From NCBI RefSeq assembly GCF_016482825.1, contig NZ_JAEMNV010000002.1, forward strand, positions 310,001-374,000: a DNA stretch of 64,000 bases, given 5' to 3'. This DNA is from Antrihabitans stalagmiti. Lineage in GTDB: Bacteria; Actinomycetota; Actinomycetes; Mycobacteriales; Mycobacteriaceae. Below, piece by piece: positions 50,563-59,983 of this stretch (position 1 is its first letter; every line of letters begins with the position of its first letter). The position numbers were made by a program, and so were the translations under genes. The notes below the pieces were generated by a model, which had not been told where the DNA came from, made no database searches, and saw only the letters and a program-made list of their open reading frames with translations.

Positions 50563-51472
50563 CGTCGTTGCTTCCTTTTCCTCGTGCGTCTTCTGATGTA
50601 GCGCGGTCGCGCAACGCTGAACGAACCGCAATTCGAGATCTGGTCGCGAGCCCCGCCTTCAATGCGAGCCGCAGCGGCGCCTGCCACCACTCGGGATGCC
50701 GATCGGCCTGAAAGCGATAGGCGCTTTCGTGGTGGGCAGGGAGCATCAACTCGGGATGACGTCCTGCCGCATGGCCCTTCGCGTGCACAACCTCCGCGGT
50801 CGGTACGTAGATGTTGTGCCACCCTGCCTTCGTCAGCCGATCCCCGAGGTCGACGTCCTCCATGTACATGAAGTATCGGGAATCGAAGCCGTTCACGGAG
50901 TCGAATGCCGAACGCCGCAGCAGCAGACACGATCCCGACAACCAGCCGACGGGTCGTTCGCTGAGTGCTTCGTTCTCCTGTCGGTAGCTCTGCGTCCACG
51001 GATTCGACGGCCACACCGTCCCGAGCAGCGCATGGCCTGCACCCGAAAGCAATCCGGGCACCGACCGCGCCGAGGGGTACACGCTGCCGTCCAATTCACG
51101 GACAACGGGTCCGAGCGAGCCCGCACGTGGCCAGCGCTGCGCGGCCGCGAGCAGCTCCGCGACAGCGCCAGGCTGCCATTCGACATCCGGATTGGCGACG
51201 ATGACGAACTCGATCGAGGGGTCCAACTCCGCGACCGCGCGGTTGACCGCACCGCCGTAACCGATGTTCGCGCCGGTGTCGAGGAGTCGCACGTTGTCGT
51301 AGGTCTGCGCCGCGCGCTCGGGTGAACCGTCGGTCGAACCGTTGTCGGCGAGGATGATCTCTACCGACTCGTCGGTGGCGCCGGCGAGGGACGAAGCGAG
51401 TGAAGTTACGAAACGATCCAGATGCTCGCCGGGAGAATAGGTCACCGTTACGACGGCCAGCTGCGGACTCAC
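50552..51472 (-). CDS. wbbL: rhamnosyltransferase WbbL
   Basis: A 306-residue GT2 enzyme that transfers rhamnose to GlcNAc-diphosphoryl-polyprenol, completing the arabinogalactan-peptidoglycan linker. VVTVTYSPGEHL, ILADNGSTDGSPE, VANPDVEW (DXD-like) and SGSCLLLRRSAFDSVNGFDSRYFMYMEDVDLG are the GT2 landmarks. Start GTG 51472 with a weak ribosome-binding site. Operon rmlD-wbbL-manC on the minus strand. Confidence 0.95.
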   Translation of the reverse strand: MSPQLAVVTVTYSPGEHLDRFVTSLASSLAGATDESVEIILADNGSTDGSPERAAQTYDNVRLLDTGANIGYGGAVNRAVAELDPSIEFVIVANPDVEWQPGAVAELLAAAQRWPRAGSLGPVVRELDGSVYPSARSVPGLLSGAGHALLGTVWPSNPWTQSYRQENEALSERPVGWLSGSCLLLRRSAFDSVNGFDSRYFMYMEDVDLGDRLTKAGWHNIYVPTAEVVHAKGHAAGRHPELMLPAHHESAYRFQADRHPEWWQAPLRLALKAGLATRSRIAVRSALRDRATSEDARGKGSNDDGR

Positions 51473-51482
51473 GACGGTCAGC

Positions 51483-52352
51483 CTAATGTGCCGGTCCCTG
51501 CGTCTTCGACGTCAGATCGTCGAGTGCCGCTGCCAATCCAGCCCGCCAATCCCGCAGTGGGGCGAGCCCAGCGTCGGTCCACGCACTGTTCGACAACACC
51601 GAATATGCAGGTCGGGGGGCCGGGCGGACGAATTGGGCGCTAGAGCACGGCCGCACCCTCTCCGGATCCGCTCCGACCGACGCGAACACGGTGCGAGCTA
51701 GCTCATACCAAGTCGCGGCACCGGCGTTGGTCAGGTGCAGCAGCGGCGGTGCGCTGGGTTTGGTCGCGAGCTCCAGCAGCCCATCGGCGAGGTCGGCGGA
51801 ATAGGTCGGGCTTCCCAGTTGGTCGTCGACGACGTCGATTACGTCGCGTTCGCGTTCCAACCGCAGCATCGTCGCGACGAAATCGGTGCCCGCACCCGTA
51901 TAGACCCACGCTGTTCGAACGACCTGGGCGGACGGCAGCACCGCGTGCACGGCCTGCTCCCCCGCAAGCTTCGTTCTGCCGTACGCCGTCGCGGGGTCGG
52001 GAACGTCGGTGACCTCGTACGGCCGATCGGCGTCGCCTGCGAAAACGTAGTCCGTGGACACGTGGATCAGCCGCGCACCAACCTCCGCACAGATCGTCGC
52101 GAGAATGCGAGGTCCGTCGACGTTGATGCGAACGGCAGCTGCTTCGTCCGACTCCGCGTTGTCCACCGCCGTGTAGCCGGCGCAGTTGAGCACCACGTCG
52201 CCAGGCCGAACAGCGCCGCGCACGGCGTCGACATCGGTGATGTCCAACTCGCGCGATCCGAGACCAACCGGCGAAACCCCACGTAACTCGGCTCTACGAA
52301 GTAGCTGCCGCCCGAGTTGCCCACCCGCACCGGTCACGATCGTTGCCTGCAT
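51483..52352 (-). CDS. rmlD: dTDP-4-dehydrorhamnose reductase
   Basis: A 289-residue short-chain dehydrogenase making dTDP-L-rhamnose, the donor for WbbL encoded next. The NAD(P) motif is TGAGGQLGRQLL; the catalytic pair is in AYGRTKLAGE (YxxxK), with STDYVF as the conserved Thr/Tyr strand. ATG 52352. First gene of the rmlD-wbbL-manC operon, divergent from the LCP gene. Confidence 0.96.
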   Translation of the reverse strand: MQATIVTGAGGQLGRQLLRRAELRGVSPVGLGSRELDITDVDAVRGAVRPGDVVLNCAGYTAVDNAESDEAAAVRINVDGPRILATICAEVGARLIHVSTDYVFAGDADRPYEVTDVPDPATAYGRTKLAGEQAVHAVLPSAQVVRTAWVYTGAGTDFVATMLRLERERDVIDVVDDQLGSPTYSADLADGLLELATKPSAPPLLHLTNAGAATWYELARTVFASVGADPERVRPCSSAQFVRPAPRPAYSVLSNSAWTDAGLAPLRDWRAGLAAALDDLTSKTQGPAH

Positions 52353-52460
52353 GTCCGTAGTCTGGCACGCCCGACCCTCCGCTTCAGCCAGACGGAGACC
52401 TCCGCCAAGTAGCCTGGAAACGTCGGGCAGCAAATGTTTCGCAACGGAAAGGGTCTTCGA

Positions 52461-54038
52461 GTGGCGCAAGAAAGACCCGCCGCGTCCGCGCATCGACGAT
52501 CCACGCGGCCCGCGCAGGGTCGTCCCGCACGGCCTGCGCAGGGCCGTTCCGCGCGTACTCGGTCACCTCGGTCCGCACAGACCCCTCGCGCACGGCCCGC
52601 TCAGCTTGTCGTCGCAGCTATCTCGGTCCTCGTGTTGATCGTGACCGGATTCGCTTGGCGCAGTATCGATTCGCTCCGATCCAACCTCGCAACCGTCGAC
52701 GGTCTCGGCCTCGGCGGCGGCAAGGACGGTGCCGTAGACATCCTGATGGTCGGCACGGACAGCCGCACAGACGCGCACGGAAACCCGCTGTCGGAAGAAG
52801 AACTTGCGTCACTGCGCGCAGGCGAAGAGGTCGCGTCCAACACCGACACGATCGTGCTGATCCGGGTGCCCAACGACGGTAGCTCGGCAACGGCCATCTC
52901 GATCCCCCGCGACTCCTACGTCGACGTGCCAGGCATCGGAATGACCAAGATCAACGGCGCATACGGCGCGACCAAGGAAGGCAAACGCCTCGAACTGGTC
53001 AACAGCGGCGAATCCGACGAGACCGCCGACGAGGAGTCGACCAAGGCAGGTCGGCAAGCGCTGATCAAAACGGTCGCGCAGCTCACCGGGGTCACCGTCG
53101 ACCACTACGCCGAGGTCGGCCTGCTGGGATTCGTCCTGCTCACCAATGCGGTCGGCGGCGTGGAGGTCTGCTTGAACGGCCCCGTCGACGAATGGATGTC
53201 GGGTGCAAATTTCCCGGCCGGACGCCAAATACTCGACGGTTCCAATGCTTTGAGCTTCGTCCGGCAGCGCCACGACCTACCTCGCGGCGACCTCGACCGA
53301 ATCGTGCGCCAGCAGGTCTTCATGGCCGAACTCGTGCGGAAGGCCTTGAGCGCGAAGATTTTGAGCAGCCCGGCGAAACTCGGCGAACTCAGCGATGCCA
53401 TCACGCGATCCGTCGTTCTCGATTCCGACTGGGACATCCTCAAATTCGCCAGTCAGCTGCAAGATCTCGCAGGCGGCAAAGTGCGGTTCGAGACGATTCC
53501 GGTGACCGACCTCAACGGCACGACCGACGAGGGCGAATCGGTCGTCCGCGTCGACCCGACCGCCGTAAAACGTTACGTCGCAAGCCTTGCCGGGGAGGAC
53601 GCGCCCGAGTCCGAAACGCCGACCACAACGGTCGACAAGTCGTCGATCACCGTGGATGTCGCCAACGACAGCGGCGTCGACGGGCTCGCCGCACAAGTCG
53701 CCGAGGCGCTGACCGGACTCGGTTACAAGACCGGGACGGTCGGCAACAACACGGGGACCCCCGTCGACGGCACCAGAGTCCTGACCGCCGATCCCGACGA
53801 CGACGCCGCGAAGGCTGTCGCCGAGTCGCTGGGCGGCGTAACGGTCGACGAGGACTCGTCGGTAGCGAAGGGCAAGATTCGTGTCGTGCTGGCAGGCGAC
53901 TACACCGGTCCGGGATCGGCTGGATCGACAGCTACGAGCACAACCTCCACAAACTCCACGGCAGAGTCCGGCGCCACGCCGGTCCCGCCGGCCCCACCGA
54001 TAGACGCAGGTCAGGACGGACCCAAATGCGTGAATTAG
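52461..54038 (+). CDS. cpsA: LytR-CpsA-Psr family cell-wall glycopolymer ligase
   Basis: A 525-residue membrane protein that attaches arabinogalactan to peptidoglycan in relatives. An Arg/Pro-rich cytoplasmic tail precedes one helix (about 48-67); the LCP domain starts at ILMVGTDSRTDAHG and includes TDTIVLIRVPN, ISIPRDSYVDVPG and FVRQRHDLPRGDLDR. A LytR_C domain follows (about 395-475). AAAGG lies 9 bases before GTG 52461; ATG 52434 is an alternative. Divergent from the rhamnose operon it serves. Confidence 0.94.
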   Translation: MAQERPAASAHRRSTRPAQGRPARPAQGRSARTRSPRSAQTPRARPAQLVVAAISVLVLIVTGFAWRSIDSLRSNLATVDGLGLGGGKDGAVDILMVGTDSRTDAHGNPLSEEELASLRAGEEVASNTDTIVLIRVPNDGSSATAISIPRDSYVDVPGIGMTKINGAYGATKEGKRLELVNSGESDETADEESTKAGRQALIKTVAQLTGVTVDHYAEVGLLGFVLLTNAVGGVEVCLNGPVDEWMSGANFPAGRQILDGSNALSFVRQRHDLPRGDLDRIVRQQVFMAELVRKALSAKILSSPAKLGELSDAITRSVVLDSDWDILKFASQLQDLAGGKVRFETIPVTDLNGTTDEGESVVRVDPTAVKRYVASLAGEDAPESETPTTTVDKSSITVDVANDSGVDGLAAQVAEALTGLGYKTGTVGNNTGTPVDGTRVLTADPDDDAAKAVAESLGGVTVDEDSSVAKGKIRVVLAGDYTGPGSAGSTATSTTSTNSTAESGATPVPPAPPIDAGQDGPKCVN

Positions 54039-54742
54039 CAACAACTCTCACCGAGAGGCTGCTGGACCCGATCCTCGATCGCGATCCGGCGGGCCCCCGC
54101 GTCACGTTCTACGACGACGCAACCGGCGCGCGAATCGAACTGTCCGCGATCACCCTCGCGAACTGGGCGGCCAAGACCGCCAACCTGATTCGCGACGAGT
54201 TCGGCCTCACCCCCGGCGCACGCGTCGCAGTATTGCTGCCCGCACACTGGCAGACAGCGGCCGTGCTGCTCGGCGCGTGGTGGGCGGGAACGGAGGTCGT
54301 GCTCGAGCCGGACCCCGACGCCGAACTCGCACTGGTCACGCCCGATCGACTCGACGAGGTTGCGGACCTCCCCGAGGTCGCGGCACTTTCGCTCGATGCA
54401 TTCGGTCGACCGGTACCCGACCTACCGATCGGCGTCACCGACTACGCAACCTCGGTTCGAATTCACGGCGACCAATTTCATCCCGCGGGTGCCGGTGCCG
54501 CACTCGACGGTTGGTCGGTCACCGAAGTGGCTGCTGCGGCAAAGCTTTCCGCGACCGAACAGGGCTTCACGTCGGCGGATCGAGTCCTCTCGACCACGGC
54601 GTGGACCACTCCTACCGAACTGATCGAAGGATTCGTGTCGGTGTTCTCGGTCGGCGCATCGCTGGTTCAGGTCGCCAATCTCGATTCCGCAGCACTGGAG
54701 CGGCGTGTGGAATCCGAGCGTGTGACAGCTACACGTCTCTGA
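54026..54742 (+). CDS. TIGR03089 family protein (truncated acyl-adenylate-like)
   Basis: A 238-residue protein resembling only the N-terminal part of ANL (acyl-CoA synthetase) enzymes: LANWAAKTANLIRDEFGLTPGARVAVLLPAHWQTAAVLLGAWWAG is the AMP-binding-domain start (shown by its first strands near residues 40-75). The ATP loop and C-terminal lid are missing, as is normal for TIGR03089 (Rv3268). It overlaps the LCP gene by 13 bases. Function unknown. Confidence 0.87.
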   Translation: MRELATTLTERLLDPILDRDPAGPRVTFYDDATGARIELSAITLANWAAKTANLIRDEFGLTPGARVAVLLPAHWQTAAVLLGAWWAGTEVVLEPDPDAELALVTPDRLDEVADLPEVAALSLDAFGRPVPDLPIGVTDYATSVRIHGDQFHPAGAGAALDGWSVTEVAAAAKLSATEQGFTSADRVLSTTAWTTPTELIEGFVSVFSVGASLVQVANLDSAALERRVESERVTATRL

Positions 54743-55112
54743 CGTAGCCGCCGTCCGCAAGACCGGCCTCGATCTCGAACCTGTTCTTCGTCTTCGGGTG
54801 GCGTGCTTCCTCGAACAGGTAGCGCGCCATAAACGAGAACCCGTACCGCGACCATTGTTCGGCATGCACGGCCTCGTGCCGCAGCGTCTTTGTCCGAGTG
54901 TGATCTTTCGTCAGGTAGGCAGCACCGAGTGTCGTTCCAGCACGGCCGAATCCGGCACCCATCTGCGAACACACGAACAGATCGAACTCGTCGTTGTAGG
55001 TGATCTTCGCGCGCCACAACTTCGCCCAGGCCAGTGCGACGAGGGTGACGACCCTGGCCTGCCAACTGCCGCGGGAGGCTGACTTCAGACGAACACCGGT
55101 GACTGTGCGCAC
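54729..55112 (-). CDS. small HExxH-containing protein, putative zincin
   Basis: A 127-residue protein with RHEAVHAEQWSRYG (HExxH at about residue 84) and a downstream FEIEAGLADGGYV where a third ligand could sit. An N-terminal hydrophobic stretch (ARVVTLVALAWAKLW) may be a membrane anchor. GTG 55112 is assumed; a TTG at 55154 is in frame. It converges on and overlaps the TIGR03089 gene by 14 bases. Family not recognised; peptidase activity is inferred only from the motif. Confidence 0.7.
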   Translation of the reverse strand: MRTVTGVRLKSASRGSWQARVVTLVALAWAKLWRAKITYNDEFDLFVCSQMGAGFGRAGTTLGAAYLTKDHTRTKTLRHEAVHAEQWSRYGFSFMARYLFEEARHPKTKNRFEIEAGLADGGYVRDV

Positions 55113-55262
55113 GGCGATCAGCGTAATGGGCCTAGGCGCCCAACATTCGTCCAAATACGCGGGATCCCGCCGAAATCGTCGAATCTTGGGTGCTCAGGCC
55201 CACTTTCCACAGGCCTCCACTTATCCACAGGCGGTCCATTTCGCGAAGTTTGCTGCAAGGAA

Positions 55263-56150
55263 GTGTTGCAAGCTTCGGACGTGAATCCGTTCGGCGTCCG
55301 CACGCGCGAGGACCTACTGCGTGAAGGAGTCGCGAGCAGCACGATCGACAATCGTGTGCGTCAAGGCGTCTACCACCGGTTGTTGCCGCAGACCTACTGC
55401 CTCGGTGAACCGACCGGCCTGGCCCGCTGCGCTGCGATCGTTTCGTGGGCACCCGAGGCCGTACTCAGCCACCGAACTGCGGCCTGGATGTGGGGGATGC
55501 TCGGTGAGCCGACCGTCTTCGAGGCGACATTGCCGCTGTCGTTCAAACGCCCGACGCCGAATTGGCTCAGCATCTATCGCCGCCAACTTCGCCCCGAATT
55601 GATCGGTGAGTCGTGGGCCATGCCGACCGTCGAACCTGCTCGCGCCCTCTTCGATTGCGTGACGGTACTGCCGAAAGAAGCTGCCGATCGACTCATCGAC
55701 GAACAACTCGGCAGCAAGGTCGATGCGAGCCGGCTGCTCGAGCTGTGCGAACTCGATGGTGGCCTCACCGGCGCGCCGGAGGTTCGCCGTCAACTCACGG
55801 AGGCAGCACAATGGGCAGCATCGGAGCCTGAACGAATGTTCGCACGTGCACTCACTGCTCGACACTGCCCACTGCCGGCCAACCGATCGGTCGGCCCATA
55901 CCTGTGCGACTTCGTCGACGACCGCTCGAAACTGGTCGTCGAGATCGACGGCCGCGAGTTCCATAGTGAGGCAGCAGTTTTCCGCAACGACCGCCGCCGC
56001 CAGAACTGGCTGCTGCTCGAAGGCTGGCTGGTACTTCGGTACGCGGCGTACGACGTCTACAACCACCTCGACGAGATCGCCGACGAAGTTGCCGATGTCG
56101 TGCGCCGCCGCCGCAGAGCAAAAGCTACTTCAAGATCGCACGCGACATGA
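55263..56150 (+). CDS. DUF559/PD-(D/E)XK nuclease-like protein with N-terminal HTH-like region
   Basis: A 295-residue protein. The N-terminal part (TREDLLREGVASSTIDNRVRQ) resembles the winged-helix start of AbiEi-type antitoxin-like proteins; the C-terminal part CDFVDDRSKLVVEIDGREFH is the Vsr/DUF559 endonuclease-like core with D...ExD acidic residues. Such proteins are common single genes in actinobacteria with no proven role. The start is uncertain (GTG 55263, TTG 55266 or GTG 55281). It overlaps the converging fadE25 by 26 bases. Confidence 0.8.
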   Translation: MLQASDVNPFGVRTREDLLREGVASSTIDNRVRQGVYHRLLPQTYCLGEPTGLARCAAIVSWAPEAVLSHRTAAWMWGMLGEPTVFEATLPLSFKRPTPNWLSIYRRQLRPELIGESWAMPTVEPARALFDCVTVLPKEAADRLIDEQLGSKVDASRLLELCELDGGLTGAPEVRRQLTEAAQWAASEPERMFARALTARHCPLPANRSVGPYLCDFVDDRSKLVVEIDGREFHSEAAVFRNDRRRQNWLLLEGWLVLRYAAYDVYNHLDEIADEVADVVRRRRRAKATSRSHAT

Positions 56151-57282
56151 CGACGCGCTGGATCTGGTTGGTGCCCTCGTAGATCTGGGTGATCTTGGCG
56201 TCGCGCATCATGCGCTCGACCGGGAAGTCGCGCGTGTAGCCCGCGCCACCGAAGAGCTGAACCGCTGATTCGGTGACATCCATTGCGGTGTCGGATGCGA
56301 AGCACTTCGATGCCGCGGAGATGAAGCCGAGGCCCGGCTCGCCACGCTCTGCGCGAGCTGCGGCCGTGTAGATCATCAGGCGTGCCGCTTCGACCTTCAT
56401 CGCCATGTCGGCGAGCTCGAACTGAACTGCCTGGAAGCTGGCGATGGACTTACCGAATTGCTTGCGGTCCTTGGTGTAGGCGATTGCCGCGTCGAGCGCA
56501 CCCTGCGCAACGCCGACGGCCTGCGCGCCGACGGTCGGGCGGGTGTGGTCGAGCGTCTCGAGTGCGGTCTTGAAGCCGGTGCCGGGCTCGCCGATGATGC
56601 GGTCGCCCGGGATTCGGCAGTTCTCGAAGTAGAGTTCCGCGGTCGGCGAACCCTTGATGCCCATCTTCTTTTCCTTCGGGCCGACGGTGAAACCTTCGTC
56701 GTCCTTGTGGACCATAAACGCGGAGATGCCGTTGGCGCCCTTCTCGGGGTCGGTCACGGCCATGACGGTGTACCAGGTGGACTTGCCGCCGTTGGTGATC
56801 CAGCACTTGGTGCCGTTGATGATCCAGTCGTCGCCGTCGGCCTTCGCACGGGTCTTCATGCTTGCCGCATCGGAGCCGGCTTCACGCTCGGACAGCGCGT
56901 AGGACGCCATTGCGCCGTTGGCGATATCGGGAAGCACCTTCTGCTTCAGTTCTTCGGAGCCCTTGAGGATCAAGCCCATCGTGCCGAGCTTGTTGACCGC
57001 GGGAATCAGCGACGACGAACAGCAGACGCGAGCCACCTCTTCGATAACGATGCATGCCGCGACCGAGTCCGCGCCCTGACCGCCGTAGGCGTCGGGGACG
57101 TGGATGGCGTTGAGACCCGACTTCACGAGCGCGTCGAGGGCTTCCTGCGGGAAACGCTCGTCTTCGTCGCATTCTGCTGCGTACGGAAGGATTTCCTTCT
57201 CCGACAGCGCGCGAATGGCTGCGCGCAGTTCGTCGTGTTCTTCGCTCAGCTTGAACAGGTCGAAGTCCGGGTTACCAGCCAT
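56125..57282 (-). CDS. fadE25: acyl-CoA dehydrogenase FadE25
   Basis: A 385-residue flavoenzyme of beta-oxidation. The FAD/substrate motifs ASYALSEREAGSDAASMKTRA and WITNGG are present; the catalytic base is the Glu in QIYEGTNQIQR. GAGGAG lies 8 bases before ATG 57282. It matches Rv3274c in position. A TetR gene lies directly upstream on the same strand, with repeated GGCAC/GTGCC inverted repeats between. Confidence 0.95.
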   Translation of the reverse strand: MAGNPDFDLFKLSEEHDELRAAIRALSEKEILPYAAECDEDERFPQEALDALVKSGLNAIHVPDAYGGQGADSVAACIVIEEVARVCCSSSLIPAVNKLGTMGLILKGSEELKQKVLPDIANGAMASYALSEREAGSDAASMKTRAKADGDDWIINGTKCWITNGGKSTWYTVMAVTDPEKGANGISAFMVHKDDEGFTVGPKEKKMGIKGSPTAELYFENCRIPGDRIIGEPGTGFKTALETLDHTRPTVGAQAVGVAQGALDAAIAYTKDRKQFGKSIASFQAVQFELADMAMKVEAARLMIYTAAARAERGEPGLGFISAASKCFASDTAMDVTESAVQLFGGAGYTRDFPVERMMRDAKITQIYEGTNQIQRVVMSRAILK

Positions 57283-57336
57283 GAAAGTGCTCCTCGGCAA
57301 AGTTGGTGTTTGTTTCGGCATTGATCAGAGCGGGCG

Positions 57337-57349
57337 GCACTCAGTGCCA
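57337..57349. promoter_or_regulatory. inverted repeat before fadE25, copy 1
   Basis: GGCACT-C-AGTGCC, a perfect 6-base inverted repeat with a 1-base centre, 55 bases upstream of fadE25. A second, GGCAC-TAG-GTGCC, occurs at 57411-57423 over the stop codon of the TetR gene. Together they are candidate operators for that regulator. Confidence 0.45.
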
Positions 57350-57410
57350 GCAACAGACTTAATATACCGCACCAAATCGACCGTTGCTGCGACTATCCGT
57401 GCCAACCAAA

Positions 57411-57423
57411 GGCACTAGGTGCC
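57411..57423. promoter_or_regulatory. inverted repeat before fadE25, copy 2
   Basis: GGCAC-TAG-GTGCC spans the end of the TetR gene, 129 bases upstream of fadE25. It shares its half-site with the copy at 57337-57349. Chance resemblance cannot be excluded because part of it is coding. Confidence 0.35.
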
Positions 57424-58104
57424 AGAGGGCTCGATGTCGACGCCGTCGCGATTCAGTCGACGCTGCAGCAGATCCGCGACCCGCCGCGGTGCCGTTCCGC
57501 GGGGAAATACCGCAATCACGACCTCGTCGGCATCGGTCGCCCGCGCTCCGAACAGATTGCGGATCCCGGCGAGCGCATCGCGCAGTTCGTCGTTCGTCGT
57601 CATCGCCCCGTCGCGGACCATCCGACGCAGCAGGTAGTTGTGGGTCGCGGTGACAGCAGCGGCGAACTGCACGACCTGCAGATCCGGGGCATCGGGCAGT
57701 TCGCGCCGCAGGTGTTCGACGAACAAACGCTCGTAGGCGAACACGGTCACGATTTCGCGATCGCGCAGCGCGGGCACTCCCTGCACGACGGTGTAGCGAC
57801 GCCGTGCCATGTCACGCCAATGCGAGAACCCGTCGAAAACGAGCAGCGCGGCATCACAGACCGCATCCCACGGATCGCCGCGCTCGCCTGCCAGGAAATC
57901 GGAAGCACGGGCGAAGAGAATTTCGTGGTCGGCGAAGACGACGTCCTCTTTGGCCCTGAACTGTCGGAAGAAGGTTCGCCGCGATATTCCTGCGGCCTGC
58001 GCAATCTCGTCGACGGTCGTCGCTTCGTAACCCTGTTCGGAGAACAGTCTCAAAGCCTCGGCGACAACCGAAAGCCGAAACCGTGCTGGATCGTCGGTGT
58101 GCAT
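57415..58104 (-). CDS. TetR family transcriptional regulator
   Basis: A 229-residue TetR-type regulator. The helix-turn-helix is TTVDEIAQAAGISRRTFFRQF (about 30-50), followed by the conserved FRAKEDVVFADHE. Variable C-terminal ligand domain. It lies between purE and fadE25 on the same strand; control of fadE25 is the simplest idea. ATG 58104 gives a normal N-terminus; the ribosome-binding site is weak. Confidence 0.9.
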   Translation of the reverse strand: MHTDDPARFRLSVVAEALRLFSEQGYEATTVDEIAQAAGISRRTFFRQFRAKEDVVFADHEILFARASDFLAGERGDPWDAVCDAALLVFDGFSHWRDMARRRYTVVQGVPALRDREIVTVFAYERLFVEHLRRELPDAPDLQVVQFAAAVTATHNYLLRRMVRDGAMTTNDELRDALAGIRNLFGARATDADEVVIAVFPRGTAPRRVADLLQRRLNRDGVDIEPSGT

Positions 58105-58126
58105 CTTCTCAGCCGACCATCTGCAT

Positions 58127-58639
58127 TCACCCCAACAGTTTCCGACGCAACGCCTCGTCTTTGTCGGCAACCATCTCTGCCAACCCCACCTGGAACTGTT
58201 CCATGCGCTCGCGGAGTGCGGGATCCGACGCGCCGAGGATGCGCACGGCGAGCAGACCGGCATTGCGTGCGCCGCCGATCGACACCGTCGCAACGGGAAC
58301 TCCGGCAGGCATCTGCACGATCGAGAGCAACGAGTCCATGCCGTCGAGGTAATTCAGCGGCACCGGAACGCCGATGACGGGCAGCGGCGTCGCGGAGGCG
58401 ACCATGCCTGGCAGGTGCGCGGCACCGCCCGCTCCCGCGATGATCACCTGGAGTCCACGCCCGGCGGCGTCACGCGCGTAGTCGAGCATTCGCTGCGGGG
58501 TCCGGTGCGCGGACACGACGCCGACCTCGAAGCGAACACCGAACTCGCCCAACGCTTCCGCCGCGGCTTCCATCGTCGGCCAATCGGAATCGCTGCCCAT
58601 GATCAGGCCGACTGCTGGACCTTGCGGGCGTTCAGTCAT
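58127..58639 (-). CDS. purE: N5-carboxyaminoimidazole ribonucleotide mutase
   Basis: A 170-residue class I PurE, converting N5-CAIR to CAIR in purine synthesis. The substrate loop [14 protein letters not shown], the SAHRTPQRM segment with the catalytic His, and [15 protein letters not shown] are conserved. ATG 58639 overlaps the purK end by 8 bases, so the two are coupled. Confidence 0.97.
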   Translation of the reverse strand: MTERPQGPAVGLIMGSDSDWPTMEAAAEALGEFGVRFEVGVVSAHRTPQRMLDYARDAAGRGLQVIIAGAGGAAHLPGMVASATPLPVIGVPVPLNYLDGMDSLLSIVQMPAGVPVATVSIGGARNAGLLAVRILGASDPALRERMEQFQVGLAEMVADKDEALRRKLLG

Positions 58640-59900
58640 GAAGTTCCCATCCATCGTTCCATTCGGCGTGTGAAAGGAAATGCGCGGCAAGTTCGGCACG
58701 GTTGCGGACCGCCGCGACGTACTTGGCATCGTCGAGCGACCCGTTCGCTGCGCCGAGCACGTTCACGTGACCGATCTTGCGGGCGAATCGCTCACCCTTC
58801 CCGTACAGGTGGACCTTCACGTCGGGGAAGCGTGCGAACAGGTGATGCAGGCGCTCGTCCATGCTCATGTGCGGTGCGGTTTCGGCGCCGAGCACATTCG
58901 CCATCACGGTCACGGGAGCGATCGGCGAGGTGTCACCGAGCGGATAGTCGAGGACCGCGCGCAGATGCTGCTCGAACTGCGAGGTCCGCGAACCGTCCAT
59001 TCCCCAGTGCCCCGAGTTGTGTGCGCGCATCGCCAGTTCGTTGACGAGGATCGTGCCGTCGGTCGTCTCGAACAGTTCGACCGCCATCGCGCCGACGACG
59101 CCAAGCTCGGACGCAAGACGGAGCGCAAGTTCCTCGGCCTCGGTCGCGAGGTCGTCCGACAATCGCGGTGCAGGGGCAATCACAACGGCGCACTGGCCGT
59201 CGCGCTGCACGGTCTCGACGACCGGCCAGGTCGCACCCTGACCGAACGGTGACCGTGCGACCATCGCCGAAAGTTCGCGTTGCAACGGCACCTTGGCCTC
59301 GACGAGCAACGCGACCCCGTTGTCGAGTTGTGCGGTCACGATCGCGGCGGCATCCTCTGCGTTCGCCGGCATCCAGACCCCGCGGCCGTCGTACCCGCCA
59401 CGAATGGCCTTGACCACCACTGGCCAACCGTTCTCGCTGCCGAACGCGTCGACATCTGCGGGTGACGCGACCTCGGCGAACGCAGGGACCGGAACTCCGA
59501 GTTCGACGAGCCGACGACGCATCGCGAGCTTGTCCTGCGCGAAGATCAACGCCTCCGGCGGCGGCGCGACGTTGACGCCTTCCGCGACGAGGATCTCGAG
59601 ATGTTCGGTCGGAACGTGTTCGTGATCGAACGTCAGCGCGCTCGACCCGATCGCGGCCTTGCGCAGCGCTGCGAGATCGGTGTGGCTACCGATCACGACG
59701 TCGGGGCTGACCTGCGCGGCGGGATCGTTAGGGCCTTCGGACAACACTCGAAGACACTGGCCGAGGGCGATCGCAGCCTGGTGCGTCATACGCGCAAGCT
59801 GGCCACCTCCGACGATCGTCACAACCGGCAGCGCGCCGCTCTGATCGCGCGGACTGTCGGAACGAGGGGGTGATGCAGTCACGGCTTCCAAGTTTGTCAT
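58632..59900 (-). CDS. purK: N5-carboxyaminoimidazole ribonucleotide synthase
   Basis: A 422-residue ATP-grasp enzyme making N5-CAIR from AIR, ATP and bicarbonate. [16 protein letters not shown] at the N-terminus, [15 protein letters not shown] in the ATP-grasp, and [17 protein letters not shown] near the metal site identify it. ATG 59900. It is divergent from the GtrA gene; operon purK-purE. Confidence 0.97.
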   Translation of the reverse strand: MTNLEAVTASPPRSDSPRDQSGALPVVTIVGGGQLARMTHQAAIALGQCLRVLSEGPNDPAAQVSPDVVIGSHTDLAALRKAAIGSSALTFDHEHVPTEHLEILVAEGVNVAPPPEALIFAQDKLAMRRRLVELGVPVPAFAEVASPADVDAFGSENGWPVVVKAIRGGYDGRGVWMPANAEDAAAIVTAQLDNGVALLVEAKVPLQRELSAMVARSPFGQGATWPVVETVQRDGQCAVVIAPAPRLSDDLATEAEELALRLASELGVVGAMAVELFETTDGTILVNELAMRAHNSGHWGMDGSRTSQFEQHLRAVLDYPLGDTSPIAPVTVMANVLGAETAPHMSMDERLHHLFARFPDVKVHLYGKGERFARKIGHVNVLGAANGSLDDAKYVAAVRNRAELAAHFLSHAEWNDGWELHD

Positions 59901-59983
59901 GCCGCACCGGCGGCCTGTGACAATGCTGATGATTGGCGCGTTGATTGGTCAGTAGTTGGTTGCTTTTCGTACACTGCTTCGTT

